Shown here in pieces: positions 26,629 through 35,500 of a stretch of 64,000 nt of DNA. Numbering within the stretch: the stretch's first letter is position 1; each line of letters opens with the position of its first letter. The translations under genes were made by a program, and so were the position numbers. The notes beneath the pieces were generated by a model. That model ran no database searches. It saw nothing but the letters and a program-made list of their open reading frames with translations, and was not told the origin of the DNA. The stretch spans positions 186,001-250,000 of the forward strand of contig NZ_JABEQH010000001.1 of assembly GCF_014174305.1 (NCBI RefSeq), given 5' to 3'. Source of the stretch: Gluconacetobacter johannae. GTDB lineage: Bacteria > Pseudomonadota > Alphaproteobacteria > Acetobacterales > Acetobacteraceae.

Positions 26629-27392
26629 CGGGGGGGCTCCGTCGTGGGGGGGTGGGCGTGGGCGTCGTCATTCAGGATCAGCCGTCCGGGACCACGGAAC
26701 TGGCCGATCCCTTCATGCTGGGACAGCAGGAAGCCCTGGGCGTCCAGCACGCCGAAAGGACCTTCGGCATGGACCCATTGGTCGGACGCGACAATGCCCT
26801 GCTTCAGGTCCATGTCGGCAGTGGGGCCGTTCATGATCGCGCCGTCGGCGCGGTAGAGCACCACGTCATGCGTCAGGTCCAGCAATTGTTCGCGCTGCAT
26901 GTATACGCCGTTATCCGCACGGATCATGATCCAGTCGGCGCCCGACATCAGGCTGTCGGCGGTCGGGCTGGTCAGGTTGATCCGATCGGGTGAGACCTGC
27001 TGGGCCTGCCGGGCGGTAATCATGTAGGGCCGCCCGTGGTCGTCCAGGCCCCGATAGGTCGCCCCGAGCATGTTTCCGCTTTCGACACGCAGGCTTTCCA
27101 TTTCCTGGAGCGCGCTGCGCTGGGCGTTCATCAGCCGGTCGATGGCCGGCCACGCGGCGATGGACCCCAGCAGCGCCAGCGCGGTGGCCGGCAACGCCCA
27201 CTTCGCCCATCGCACCAGCTTGCGCCGGCGGGCGAGGGTGGCGGGGTCGGGCAGGCGTCGGGCCTTGGTCGGCTGTCGATGCAGGGCGCTGCGCTGGCGG
27301 GCCATATCGGCGGCCGACCGGGCAAAATCGCTGCGTTGCGGTGCGATGCGCCCGTCGTCCGGGGGCTGGGTGTCGGTGGGGGAGCCGGTCAT
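26625..27392 (-). CDS. lptC: LPS export ABC transporter periplasmic protein LptC
   Basis: Bitopic inner-membrane protein that links LptFG to LptA. The 255-residue product has a cytoplasmic basic N terminus, one membrane helix (WALPATALALLGSIAAW, about residues 67-83), then the periplasmic domain with YRGLDDHGRPYMITA and NLTSPTADSL, typical of the LptC/YrbK fold. It is longer than E. coli LptC (191). It overlaps kdsD and lptA by 4 bases, a tightly coupled operon. Confidence 0.87.
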   Translation of the reverse strand: MTGSPTDTQPPDDGRIAPQRSDFARSAADMARQRSALHRQPTKARRLPDPATLARRRKLVRWAKWALPATALALLGSIAAWPAIDRLMNAQRSALQEMESLRVESGNMLGATYRGLDDHGRPYMITARQAQQVSPDRINLTSPTADSLMSGADWIMIRADNGVYMQREQLLDLTHDVVLYRADGAIMNGPTADMDLKQGIVASDQWVHAEGPFGVLDAQGFLLSQHEGIGQFRGPGRLILNDDAHAHPPTTEPPR

Positions 27393-28444
27393 GCCACGCC
27401 AGCCCGCAGCAGGTCATGGATGTGCAGGATGCCGATCGGCGCGCTGGACTGGTCCAGGACGAACAGGCTGGTGATGGGGCGCGCCCGCGCGTTCATCAGG
27501 CGCAGCGCGTCGGCGGCCAGCGCATCGGGGTCGGTCGTGAGCGGCGACAAATTCATGATGTCGGCCGCACGGGTCCGCTCCAGGTCCCGGTCCAGCGCCC
27601 GGCGCAGGTCGCCGTCGGTGATGAGGCCGCACAGCCGGCCGTCCGGCGCGACCACGCCCATGCAGCCGAACGCCTTGCGCGTCATCTCCATGATGACCTG
27701 TCGCAGCGTGATGTCCGGCGCGCCGATCGGCATGGCCGCGCCCCGGTGCATCAGGTCGCCGACCCGGCGCAACCGCGCGCCCAGGCGGCCGCCGGGGTGG
27801 AAGACGCCGAAATCGGTGGCGGTGAAGCGCCGCCGCTCCAGCAGCACCACCGCCAGCGCGTCACCCAGCGCCATCTGCATCGTCGAACTGGTCGTGGGCG
27901 CCAGGCCCATGGGGCAGGCCTCGGGCGCCTGGGGCATGAGCAGCGTGATATCGGCCGCCAGGGCCAGGGTCGAATCGGCCCGGGCCGTTATCGCCGTCAG
28001 CAGCAGGCCGAAACGGCGGGCGTGGGCCACGATATCGGCCAGTTCCGGCGTCTCGCCCGAATTGGACAGGGCCAGGATGGCGTCGCCCGGCTGGATCATG
28101 CCCAGGTCGCCGTGTGAGGCCTCGGATGGATGGACGAAGATGGACGGGGTGCCCGTCGAGGCCAGGGTGGACTGGATCTTGCGCCCCACGTGGCCGGACT
28201 TGCCGATCCCGGTCACCACGACCCGCCCCGTCAACGCCGAAAACGCCTCGACGACGCGCAGGAAGGCGTTCCCCAGCGCCGGCCCGCTCCCTTCGGCCCC
28301 GATGGCGCGCAGCGCCACGGCCATGCGGGACAGGCCGTCGCCTTCGCTGGCCAGCACCCGGCACGCGGCGTCGATGTCCGACGGACTCCGGTCCCGGTCC
28401 GGGACGGGGCCGGCGATGCCATCAGGGAAGGCGGAATGGGTCAT
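27389..28444 (-). CDS. kdsD: KpsF/GutQ family arabinose-5-phosphate isomerase
   Basis: Interconverts ribulose-5-phosphate and arabinose-5-phosphate, the first step to Kdo of LPS. The 351-residue protein has an SIS domain with VVVTGIGKSGHVGRKIQSTLAS, HPSEASHGDLG and LALSNSGETPEL, followed by two CBS domains (about residues 215-345). Location directly upstream of lptC supports the Kdo role over sugar-alcohol GutQ. It starts 70 bases after the rnd stop. Confidence 0.92.
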   Translation of the reverse strand: MTHSAFPDGIAGPVPDRDRSPSDIDAACRVLASEGDGLSRMAVALRAIGAEGSGPALGNAFLRVVEAFSALTGRVVVTGIGKSGHVGRKIQSTLASTGTPSIFVHPSEASHGDLGMIQPGDAILALSNSGETPELADIVAHARRFGLLLTAITARADSTLALAADITLLMPQAPEACPMGLAPTTSSTMQMALGDALAVVLLERRRFTATDFGVFHPGGRLGARLRRVGDLMHRGAAMPIGAPDITLRQVIMEMTRKAFGCMGVVAPDGRLCGLITDGDLRRALDRDLERTRAADIMNLSPLTTDPDALAADALRLMNARARPITSLFVLDQSSAPIGILHIHDLLRAGVA

Positions 28445-28514
28445 GCCGCGTGTGTATCGCCATGAAGATGCCTACCGTCAAATGGAACCGGACGGCACGG
28501 CCGCGCGCGTCGCG

Positions 28515-29147
28515 TCATGCACGGTGGGCGAAGATATCCGGCTCTTCGTAGCCCAGAAGGTCCAGCCGCGCCCGCGCGGGCAGGAAATCGTAGCAGGCCT
28601 GCGCCAGCTCGCGGCGTCCCTCGCGGTGCAGCAGGGCCTCCAGCTTCGCCCACAGGGCGTGCAGGTGCAGCACGTCGGAGGCGGCATAGGCCTGCTGTTC
28701 CGGCGTCAGCTCGGGCGCGCCCCAGTCGGACGTCTGCTGCTGCTTGCTGAGGTCGACGCCCAGCAATTCGCGGCAGAGCTGGGCCAGCCCATGGCGGTCG
28801 GTGAAGGTGCGTACCAGCTTGGACGCGATCTTGGTGCAGATGACCGGCGCCACGGTGATGCCCAGCGTGTGCTGAAGCAGCGCCACGTCGAAGCGCGCGA
28901 AATGCATCAGCTTGGTGACCGACGGGTCCGACATCAGTCGCGCCAGGTTGGGGCTGGCCGTACCCGGCAGGATCTGCACCAGATGGGCCTGCCCGTCGCC
29001 GGCCGAGATCTGGACCAGGCACAGCCGGTCGCGATGGGGGTTGAGGCCCATGGCCTCGGTATCCACGGCGATCGAGCCGCCGAACGTCACATTGTCCGGC
29101 AGGTCGCCACGGTGGAGCAGGATGGAGGCCGATGTCGCGGCGCTCAT
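28515..29147 (-). CDS. rnd: Ribonuclease D-like 3'-5' exonuclease, short form
   Basis: A DEDDy-type exonuclease that trims tRNA and other RNA 3' ends. The 210-residue protein contains the exonuclease motifs IAVDTEAMGL (Asp/Glu), MHFARFDVALL (Asp) and YAASDVLHLHALW (Tyr/Asp), and ends soon after. The C-terminal HRDC domains of E. coli RNase D (375 residues) are missing, as in other short alphaproteobacterial forms. ATG at 29147 is chosen over an in-frame start at 29315, which would add non-family sequence. It heads the minus-strand kdsD-lpt run. Confidence 0.87.
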   Translation of the reverse strand: MSAATSASILLHRGDLPDNVTFGGSIAVDTEAMGLNPHRDRLCLVQISAGDGQAHLVQILPGTASPNLARLMSDPSVTKLMHFARFDVALLQHTLGITVAPVICTKIASKLVRTFTDRHGLAQLCRELLGVDLSKQQQTSDWGAPELTPEQQAYAASDVLHLHALWAKLEALLHREGRRELAQACYDFLPARARLDLLGYEEPDIFAHRA

Positions 29148-29394
29148 GCCCGTGTCCCCCAGGTGCGGCGGGCAGCCGGGGCATGGGTGGGGCGACAATG
29201 TGAAACGGGGGGGAAGACCATGAACCTCATCCGAACAGGCGACGGCGGTTCCGCGAGAAGGAGGGGCCACGGAACCCTGTCTGTCGCCGTGTACACCAAA
29301 TCGTCCGGGGCGCACATGCTGTTATGCGGCCGCCGACAGCCGCCACCCGGCCGGGGTGGGGCCATGCAGGCCATATCATGCTGTCGGAAAACGA

Positions 29395-29481
29395 TGGTGC
29401 CCAGAAGAAGACTCGAACTTCCACGACCTTTCGGCCACAGGTACCTGAAACCTGCGCGTCTACCAATTCCGCCATCTGGGC
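29395..29481 (-). tRNA. tRNA-Leu (anticodon CAG), copy 1
   Basis: An 87-base class II tRNA on the minus strand, with CCA encoded. Acceptor stem GCCCAGA pairs with TCTGGGC, the D-arm carries GGTAGACGC, the anticodon loop TTCAGGT gives anticodon CAG (decodes CUG), a long variable arm follows, and the T-arm has GTTCGAGTC. CUG is the dominant leucine codon in the genes here. It is identical to the copy at 29687-29773. Confidence 0.97.
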
Positions 29482-29514
29482 TCAGAGGCTCCCCGTTTCC
29501 GGGGTGGTGAGGGG

Positions 29515-29543
29515 CGTTTACTCCGGAACGACAGGGGGGTCAA
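29515..29543 (-). promoter_or_regulatory. Promoter of tRNA-Leu copy 1
   Basis: On the minus strand, TTGACC (29543-29538) and TAAACG (29520-29515) with a 17-base spacer. The same two boxes with the same spacing precede copy 2, while the spacers differ, which supports function. Between the -10 and the tRNA lies a small hairpin, CCCCG-GAAA-CGGGG (29491-29504), also present before copy 2. Confidence 0.65.
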
Positions 29544-29686
29544 CAGGGCCTGTCAGATCGTTCCGCATCCGAACCATGGTCGTCCGGCAGGCATCCTGAT
29601 CGCGCACGCATGGAGTGGACGCGACAACGCCGACGAACCGCCTGGGATGCGGCCGCCGGTCGGCGAGTTATGCTTTTTTTGAAGGA

Positions 29687-29773
29687 TGGTGCCCAGAAGA
29701 AGACTCGAACTTCCACGACCTTTCGGCCACAGGTACCTGAAACCTGCGCGTCTACCAATTCCGCCATCTGGGC
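29687..29773 (-). tRNA. tRNA-Leu (anticodon CAG), copy 2
   Basis: Sequence identical over all 87 bases to the copy at 29395-29481, CCA included, 205 bases upstream in transcription order. Each copy has its own promoter and leader, so the two are separate transcription units rather than one tandem precursor. Confidence 0.97.
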
Positions 29774-29805
29774 TCAGAAAGCCCCCGTTTCCGGGGTGGT
29801 GAGGC

Positions 29806-29834
29806 CGTTTACCCCGCTGCATGGGGGTGGTCAA
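29806..29834 (-). promoter_or_regulatory. Promoter of tRNA-Leu copy 2
   Basis: Minus-strand TTGACC (29834-29829), 17-base spacer, TAAACG (29811-29806), matching the promoter of copy 1 box for box. The leader hairpin is at 29783-29796. The 157 bases from here to the next gene start at 29992 hold no other element I can support. Confidence 0.65.
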
Positions 29835-29991
29835 CATGGCTTCGGCGATTCGTGTCATTTTTGTTGCGCCGGGTGGGTGGGCGCGTCCCACACGCCAGAT
29901 GACCGGCAGGGCTGTGTGGGGGGCGTGTCCGATGACGGGGACAGGCGTTATGCTGTCCTGCCCATCCTGGCGGGCGATTGGGGGACGAGAG

Positions 29992-30915
29992 ATGGCGACG
30001 CGAAAAGTGGCCGCAATTGTCGGCGGAACCGGCTTCCTTGGGCGTCATGTGGTCCGGCGGCTGGCCGAGGACGGATATGTCGTGCGCGTGGCCGCCCGCC
30101 GCGCGGACCGGGCGGCGTCGCTGCGTCCGCTGGGCGATGTCGGGCAGATCGTCCCGCTGCGCGCCTCGATCCTGGAGGAGGAGTCGCTGATCCCGGTGGT
30201 GGAGGGCGCGCATGTGATCGTCAACCTGGTCGGGATCCTGGCGGAACGCGGGCGGGCGACATTCCAGGCGGTGCATGTCGAGGGGGCGGGGCGCATCGCC
30301 CGGCTGGCCGCGTCCGCCGGGGTCGAACGGATGGTGCATGTCTCGGCCATCGGGGCCTCGCCCGACAGTCCATCCGCCTATGGTCGCAGCAAGGCGGCTG
30401 GCGAGGTGGCCGTGCTACGCAACATGCCCGAGGCGACGATCGTTCGCCCGTCCATCCTGTTCGGGGCCGAGGACCGGTTCACCAACCTGTTCGCCACGCT
30501 GGCGCGCTACAGCCCCATCCTGCCGGTCTATGGCGCGGCCACGCGGATCCAGCCCGTCTATGTCTGTGATGTCGCCGAAGGCATCCGCCGGATCCTGGCG
30601 ACCGGCGGACATGCCGGCGAAATCTACGAATTCGGCGGTCCGGCCGTCTGGACGATGGAGGGGATCGCGCGCTGGGTGATGGCGACGATCGGGCGGCGCC
30701 GGCCGGTGTTCCGGGTGCCGGACCTCCTGGCCCGGTGGCAGGCGATGTGGCTGGAGCATCTGCCCGGCCGGCTGCTGACGCGCGACCAGTTGGCCATGCT
30801 GTCGGTGGATAATGTGATCGCCGAGGGCACGCGGGGGCTGAGCCTGCTGGGGATCGAGGCGCTTCCGGTCGAATTGATTGCGCCATCCTACTTGCAGCGA
30901 TACAAAGCCATATAA
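29992..30915 (+). CDS. NDUFA9-like NAD(P)-binding protein (atypical SDR, complex I-associated family)
   Basis: A 307-residue Rossmann-fold protein with VGGTGFLGRHVVRRL at the N terminus (dinucleotide loop GGTGFLG), VHVEGAGRIARLAA, HVSAIGASPDSPSAYGRSKA with the Tyr-x-x-x-Lys pair, and IVRPSILFG. It belongs to the alphaproteobacterial homologues of the mitochondrial complex I accessory subunit NDUFA9 and could also be called a nucleoside-diphosphate-sugar epimerase-like SDR. ATG at 29992 follows GGGGGACGAGAG; the frame is open to 29821. It is monocistronic, and no nuo genes are nearby. Confidence 0.85.
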   Translation: MATRKVAAIVGGTGFLGRHVVRRLAEDGYVVRVAARRADRAASLRPLGDVGQIVPLRASILEEESLIPVVEGAHVIVNLVGILAERGRATFQAVHVEGAGRIARLAASAGVERMVHVSAIGASPDSPSAYGRSKAAGEVAVLRNMPEATIVRPSILFGAEDRFTNLFATLARYSPILPVYGAATRIQPVYVCDVAEGIRRILATGGHAGEIYEFGGPAVWTMEGIARWVMATIGRRRPVFRVPDLLARWQAMWLEHLPGRLLTRDQLAMLSVDNVIAEGTRGLSLLGIEALPVELIAPSYLQRYKAI

Positions 30916-31018
30916 GGGTGCCATAACAGTGCATTAAAATGATATTCGGACCGAACCGGACCTTTTTCAGGGGAATGTCCGGGCTTTGATTTTTTCGGCG
31001 TGGGCTCTTTTTTGTTAA

Positions 31019-31039
31019 AAGGACAGTATTGCTGTCTTT
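31019..31039 (+). promoter_or_regulatory. Inverted repeat in the gltD leader region
   Basis: AAGGACAG, a 5-base spacer, CTGTCTTT: an 8-bp stem with one G-T pair, in the AT-rich 207-base gap between the NDUFA9-like gene and gltD. Several T-runs lie just upstream. It could be an operator for gltDB or a terminator for the preceding gene; the sequence does not decide. Confidence 0.35.
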
Positions 31040-31122
31040 AATGGATCGGTCGCCTGTCGTAGGTGTTCCGCCCAATGGGCGCCGGCCATATCGAGCGCCT
31101 GCCGTTTGCCGGGGGAAAGCCG

Positions 31123-32577
31123 ATGGCCGAGCGCATGCTGAAATTCGTCTCTGTGGCGCAGGGCCAGCCGGACAAACGTCCAGCCGCCGAGCGCAGCACC
31201 GATTTCGACGAGATCTACCGGTCCTTCGCCGTGGCGCAGGCCGAACGGCAGTCCAGCCGCTGTTCGCAGTGCGGGGTGCCGTTCTGCTCGATTCACTGTC
31301 CGCTGGGCAACAATATCCCGGACTGGCTGAAGATGACGGCCGAGGGGCGGCTGGAAGAAGCCTATGCCCTGTCGTCGGCGACCAACAATTTCCCCGAGAT
31401 CTGCGGCCGGATCTGCCCGCAGGACCGCCTGTGCGAAGGCAATTGCGTGATCGAGAAAGGGTTCGAGAGCGTCACCATCGGCGCGGTCGAACGCTTCATC
31501 ACCGACACGGCGTTCGCCAACGGCTGGGTCGAGCCGATCCGCCCGCCGGTGGAGCGCGCGATGTCGATCGGCATCGTCGGCGCGGGGCCCGGCGGCTTGG
31601 CCGCGGCGATGCAGCTGCGCGAACTGGGGTACCAGGTGCACGTCTACGACCGGCATGACCGGGTCGGCGGGCTGATGATCTACGGCATTCCGGGCTTCAA
31701 GCTGGAAAAGGACATCGTGGCCCGCCGCCACCTGTACCTGGAGGAATCCGGGGTGAAGTTCCATCTGGGGCTTGGCGTCGGCGATCGGGACGGCGAGGGG
31801 CAGATCGCCTTCGCCACCCTGCGCGACCGCCATGATGCGGTGCTGATCGCGACGGGCGTCTACAAGTCGCGCGATATCGGCGGCCCCGGCGCCGGGCTGG
31901 GCGGGATCGTCAAGGCGCTGGACTATCTGACCGTGTCGAACCGCCTGTCGCTGGGCGACAGGGTCGAGGCGTTCGAGAGCGGCGCGCTGAATGCGGCGGG
32001 CAAGTCGGTGGTCGTGATCGGCGGTGGCGACACCGCCATGGATTGCGTCCGCACCGCCATCCGCCAGGGCGCGAAATCGGTGAAGTGCCTGTACCGGCGC
32101 GACCGCGCCAACATGCCCGGCTCGATCCGCGAAGTGAAGAACGCCGAGGAGGAAGGGGTGGAGTTCGTGTGGCTGGCGGCCCCCGAGGCCTTCCGGGGCG
32201 AAGGCACGGTCAGCGGCGTGCGCGCGGTGCGGATGAAGCTGGGCCTGCCGGACGCGACGGGACGCCAGTCGGTGGAACCGGTCGAGGACAGTTCGTTCAC
32301 GCTGGAGGCCGACCTGGTCATCAAGGCGCTGGGCTTCGACCCCGAGCCGCTGCCCGCCCTGTGGCGCCAGCCGGACCTGGCGGTGTCGCGCTGGGGGACG
32401 CTGCGCGTCGATCACGAGACTTTCATGACCAGCCTGCCGGGGGTCTTTGCCGCGGGCGATATCGTGCGGGGGGCCAGCCTGGTGGTCTGGGCCATCCGCG
32501 ATGGACGGGATGCCGCGGCGCAGATGCATCGCTGGCTGGAAAACAGGGCGCCGGCGCGCGCCCAGGCGGCGGAGTGA
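31123..32577 (+). CDS. gltD: Glutamate synthase [NADPH] small subunit
   Basis: Passes electrons from NADPH through FAD and 4Fe-4S clusters to GltB for glutamate synthesis from glutamine and 2-oxoglutarate. The 484-residue protein has the N-terminal cysteine clusters (CSQCGVPFC, HCPLGNNIP, CGRICPQDRLCEGNCV), a FAD-binding VGAGPGGLAAA, an NADPH-binding VVIGGGDTAMDC and the C-terminal GVFAAGDIVRGASLVVWA. ATG at 31123 follows GGGGGAAAG. The stop overlaps the gltB ATG (TGATG). Here gltD precedes gltB, the reverse of E. coli. Confidence 0.95.
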   Translation: MAERMLKFVSVAQGQPDKRPAAERSTDFDEIYRSFAVAQAERQSSRCSQCGVPFCSIHCPLGNNIPDWLKMTAEGRLEEAYALSSATNNFPEICGRICPQDRLCEGNCVIEKGFESVTIGAVERFITDTAFANGWVEPIRPPVERAMSIGIVGAGPGGLAAAMQLRELGYQVHVYDRHDRVGGLMIYGIPGFKLEKDIVARRHLYLEESGVKFHLGLGVGDRDGEGQIAFATLRDRHDAVLIATGVYKSRDIGGPGAGLGGIVKALDYLTVSNRLSLGDRVEAFESGALNAAGKSVVVIGGGDTAMDCVRTAIRQGAKSVKCLYRRDRANMPGSIREVKNAEEEGVEFVWLAAPEAFRGEGTVSGVRAVRMKLGLPDATGRQSVEPVEDSSFTLEADLVIKALGFDPEPLPALWRQPDLAVSRWGTLRVDHETFMTSLPGVFAAGDIVRGASLVVWAIRDGRDAAAQMHRWLENRAPARAQAAE

Positions 32578-35500
32578 TGGACATGGATCGATTCAGCGGG
32601 GATCGGGACGACGCATTCGTCGCCGACTGGCACGACAACGCGCGGGCGATCGGCGGCCTGTATGATCCGTCGCAGGAGCACGACGCCTGCGGCGTCGGCC
32701 TGGTCGCGTCCCTGGACGGCACCAAACGGCGCGACGTGGTCGAGGCCGGCATCGCCGCCCTGAAGGCGGTGTGGCATCGCGGCGCGGTCGACGCCGACGG
32801 CAAGACCGGCGACGGCGCGGGCATCCATGTCGAGATCCCGCAGGATTTCTTCGTCGACGCCATCCACAGCGGCGGCGAGGGCTGCGTGGACAGCCAGATC
32901 GCGGTCGGCATGATCTTCCTGCCCAAGACCGACCTGGCGGCGCAGGAGCGGTGCCGCCAGATCATCGAAACCGAGATCCTGGCGTTCGGCTACGGCATCT
33001 ATGGCTGGCGGCAGGTGCCCATCGACACCGCCTGCATCGGCGAGAAGGCGAACGCCACCCGCCCCGAGATCGAGCAGATCATGATCCGCAACCTGCTCGG
33101 CACCGACGAGGAGGCGTTCGAGCGCGACCTGTATGTCATCCGCCGCCGGATCGAAAAGAGCGCGATCGCCCATCAGGTCGATCTGTACATCTGTTCGCTG
33201 TCCTGCCGGTCGATGATCTACAAGGGCATGTTCCTGGCGGAAAACCTGACGGATTTCTATCCGGACCTGCTCGATGAGCGGTTCGTCAGCCGGTTCGCGA
33301 TCTACCACCAGCGCTATTCGACCAACACGTTCCCGACCTGGAAGCTGGCCCAGCCGTTCCGCCGCCTGGCGCATAACGGCGAAATCAACACGATCTCGGG
33401 CAACATCAACTGGATGAAGAGCCACGAGACGCGGCTGGCCGACCCGATGCTGGATCCGTACATGGAGGATCTGAAGCCGGTGGTGCAGGCCAGCGGGTCC
33501 GACACGGCGACGCTGGACAACGTGTTCGAACTGCTGACCTTCGCGGGGCGGGACGCGCCGATGGTCAAGGCGCTGATGGTGCCGGCCAGCGTGGGCGAAA
33601 ACTCGGCCATGCCGCAGAAGCACAAGGACATGTACGCGTACTGCAACGCGGTGATGGAACCGTGGGACGGCCCGGCCGCCCTGTGCGCGACCGACGGCCG
33701 CTGGATCGTCGCCGGGCTGGACCGCAGCGGCCTGCGCCCCCTGCGCTACACCCTGACGTCGAACGGCCTGCTGATCGTGGGTTCGGAAACCGGCATGGTG
33801 AAGGTGCCCGAGGCGGATATCGTCCGGCGCGGGCGCCTGGGGCCGGGGCAGATGATCGGCCTGGACATGAAGGAGGCGCGCCTTTACGGCCACGAGGCGC
33901 TGCTGGACAAGATCTGCGGACGGCAGGATTTCGGCGCCTGGGTCAAGCATATCCAGAAGATCGGGTCGGTGGTGCGCGCCGACGTGCAGGAACCCGTGCT
34001 GTACGGCCGCGACGAGCTGCGCCGCCGCCAGCTTGCGGTGGGCACCACGCTGGAGGAGCTGGAAACCATCCTGCACCCGATGGTCGAGACCGCGGCCGAG
34101 GCGATCGGGTCGATGGGCGACGACGCGCCGCTGGCGGTGCTGTCCTCGCGCTACCGGGGGCTGGCGCATTATTTCCGCCAGGCCTTCAGCCAGGTCACCA
34201 ATCCGCCGATCGACAGCTTGCGCGAAACCCGGGTCATGAGCCTGGTCACGCGGCTGGGGAACCTGGGCAACATCCTCGACGAATCCGAGAGCCAGTGCGA
34301 CCTGCTGCAACTGCCCAGCCCGGTCCTGACGACGGGCGAGTTCGAGGCCCTGCGGGCCTTCTGCGGCGACAGCGCCTGCGTCATCGACTGCACCTTCCCC
34401 GCGGCCGACGGCGAGGCCGGGCTGCGTGACGCCATCGCCCGGATCCGGCAGGAGGCCGAGGACCGCGTGCGCGAAGGCTGCACCCACCTGTTCCTGACGG
34501 AAGAGGCGCAGTCGGCCGAGCGGGCATACATCCCGATGATCCTGGCGACGGCGGCGGTGCATACCCACCTGGTGCGCCAGTCGCTGCGGACCTTCACCTC
34601 GCTGAACGTGCGGTCGGCCGAGGCGCTGGACGTGCACGCCATTGCGGTGACGATCGGCGTCGGCGCGACGTCGGTCAACCCGTACCTGGCGCAGGAAAGC
34701 ATCGCGGACCGCCAGCGGCGCGGCCTGTTCGGCGACATCTCGCTGCGCGAGGCGGTGGAACGTTATCGCAAGGCGGTGGACAAGGGCCTGCTGAAGGTCA
34801 TGTCCAAGATGGGCATCTCGATCGTCGCGGCCTATCGCGGCGGCTATAATTTCGAGGCGATCGGCCTGTCGCGCGCCCTGGCGGCGGAGTTCTTCCCCGG
34901 CATGCCGTCGCGCATCTCCGGCATCGGCCTGTCCGGCATCGCCACCAACGTGCTCAGCTTCCACGAAACCGCGTGGAACCGGACGGTCACGGCCCTGCCG
35001 GTCGGCGGGCAGTACAAGCTGCGGCGCAGCGGCGAGGTGCATGCCTTCGACGGCAACCTGATCCACATGCTGCAGACGGCGGTGGCGACCGACAGTTTCT
35101 CGATCTATCGGCGCTATGCCGACGCGGTGCGGCGCATGCCGCCGGTGGCGTTGCGCGACCTGCTGGATTTCCGGGGCGGCCGGACGCCGATCCCCGTCGA
35201 GGCGGTCGAAAGCATCACGCAGCTTCGCAAGCGGCTGATCGCACCGGGTATTTCGCTGGGCGCGCTCAGTCCCGAAGCGCATGAGACCCTGTCGATCGCC
35301 ATGAACCGGATCGGCGCCAAGTCCGATTCCGGCGAGGGGGGCGAGGACCCGTCGCGGGCGCGTCCGCGCGCCAACGGCGACAACGCATCCTCGGCCATCA
35401 AGCAGATCGCCTCGGGCCGCTTCGGCGTGACGGCGCAGTATCTGAACGATTGCCGCGAGATCGAGATCAAGATGGCGCAGGGCGCCAAGCCGGGCGAGGG

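Noticed and set aside
29343-29359. Inverted repeat CCACCC/GGGTGG downstream of tRNA-Leu copy 1 as a terminator
   Set aside because: The stem is short, 36 bases from the tRNA and without a U-run in the right direction; a weak TTTT nearer the tRNA is equally likely, so I do not call it.
29227-29767. Two short minus-strand frames with the same peptide start (MAELVDAQVSGTCGRK)
   Set aside because: They are translations of the two tRNA-Leu genes, not proteins; the identity reflects the tRNA duplication.
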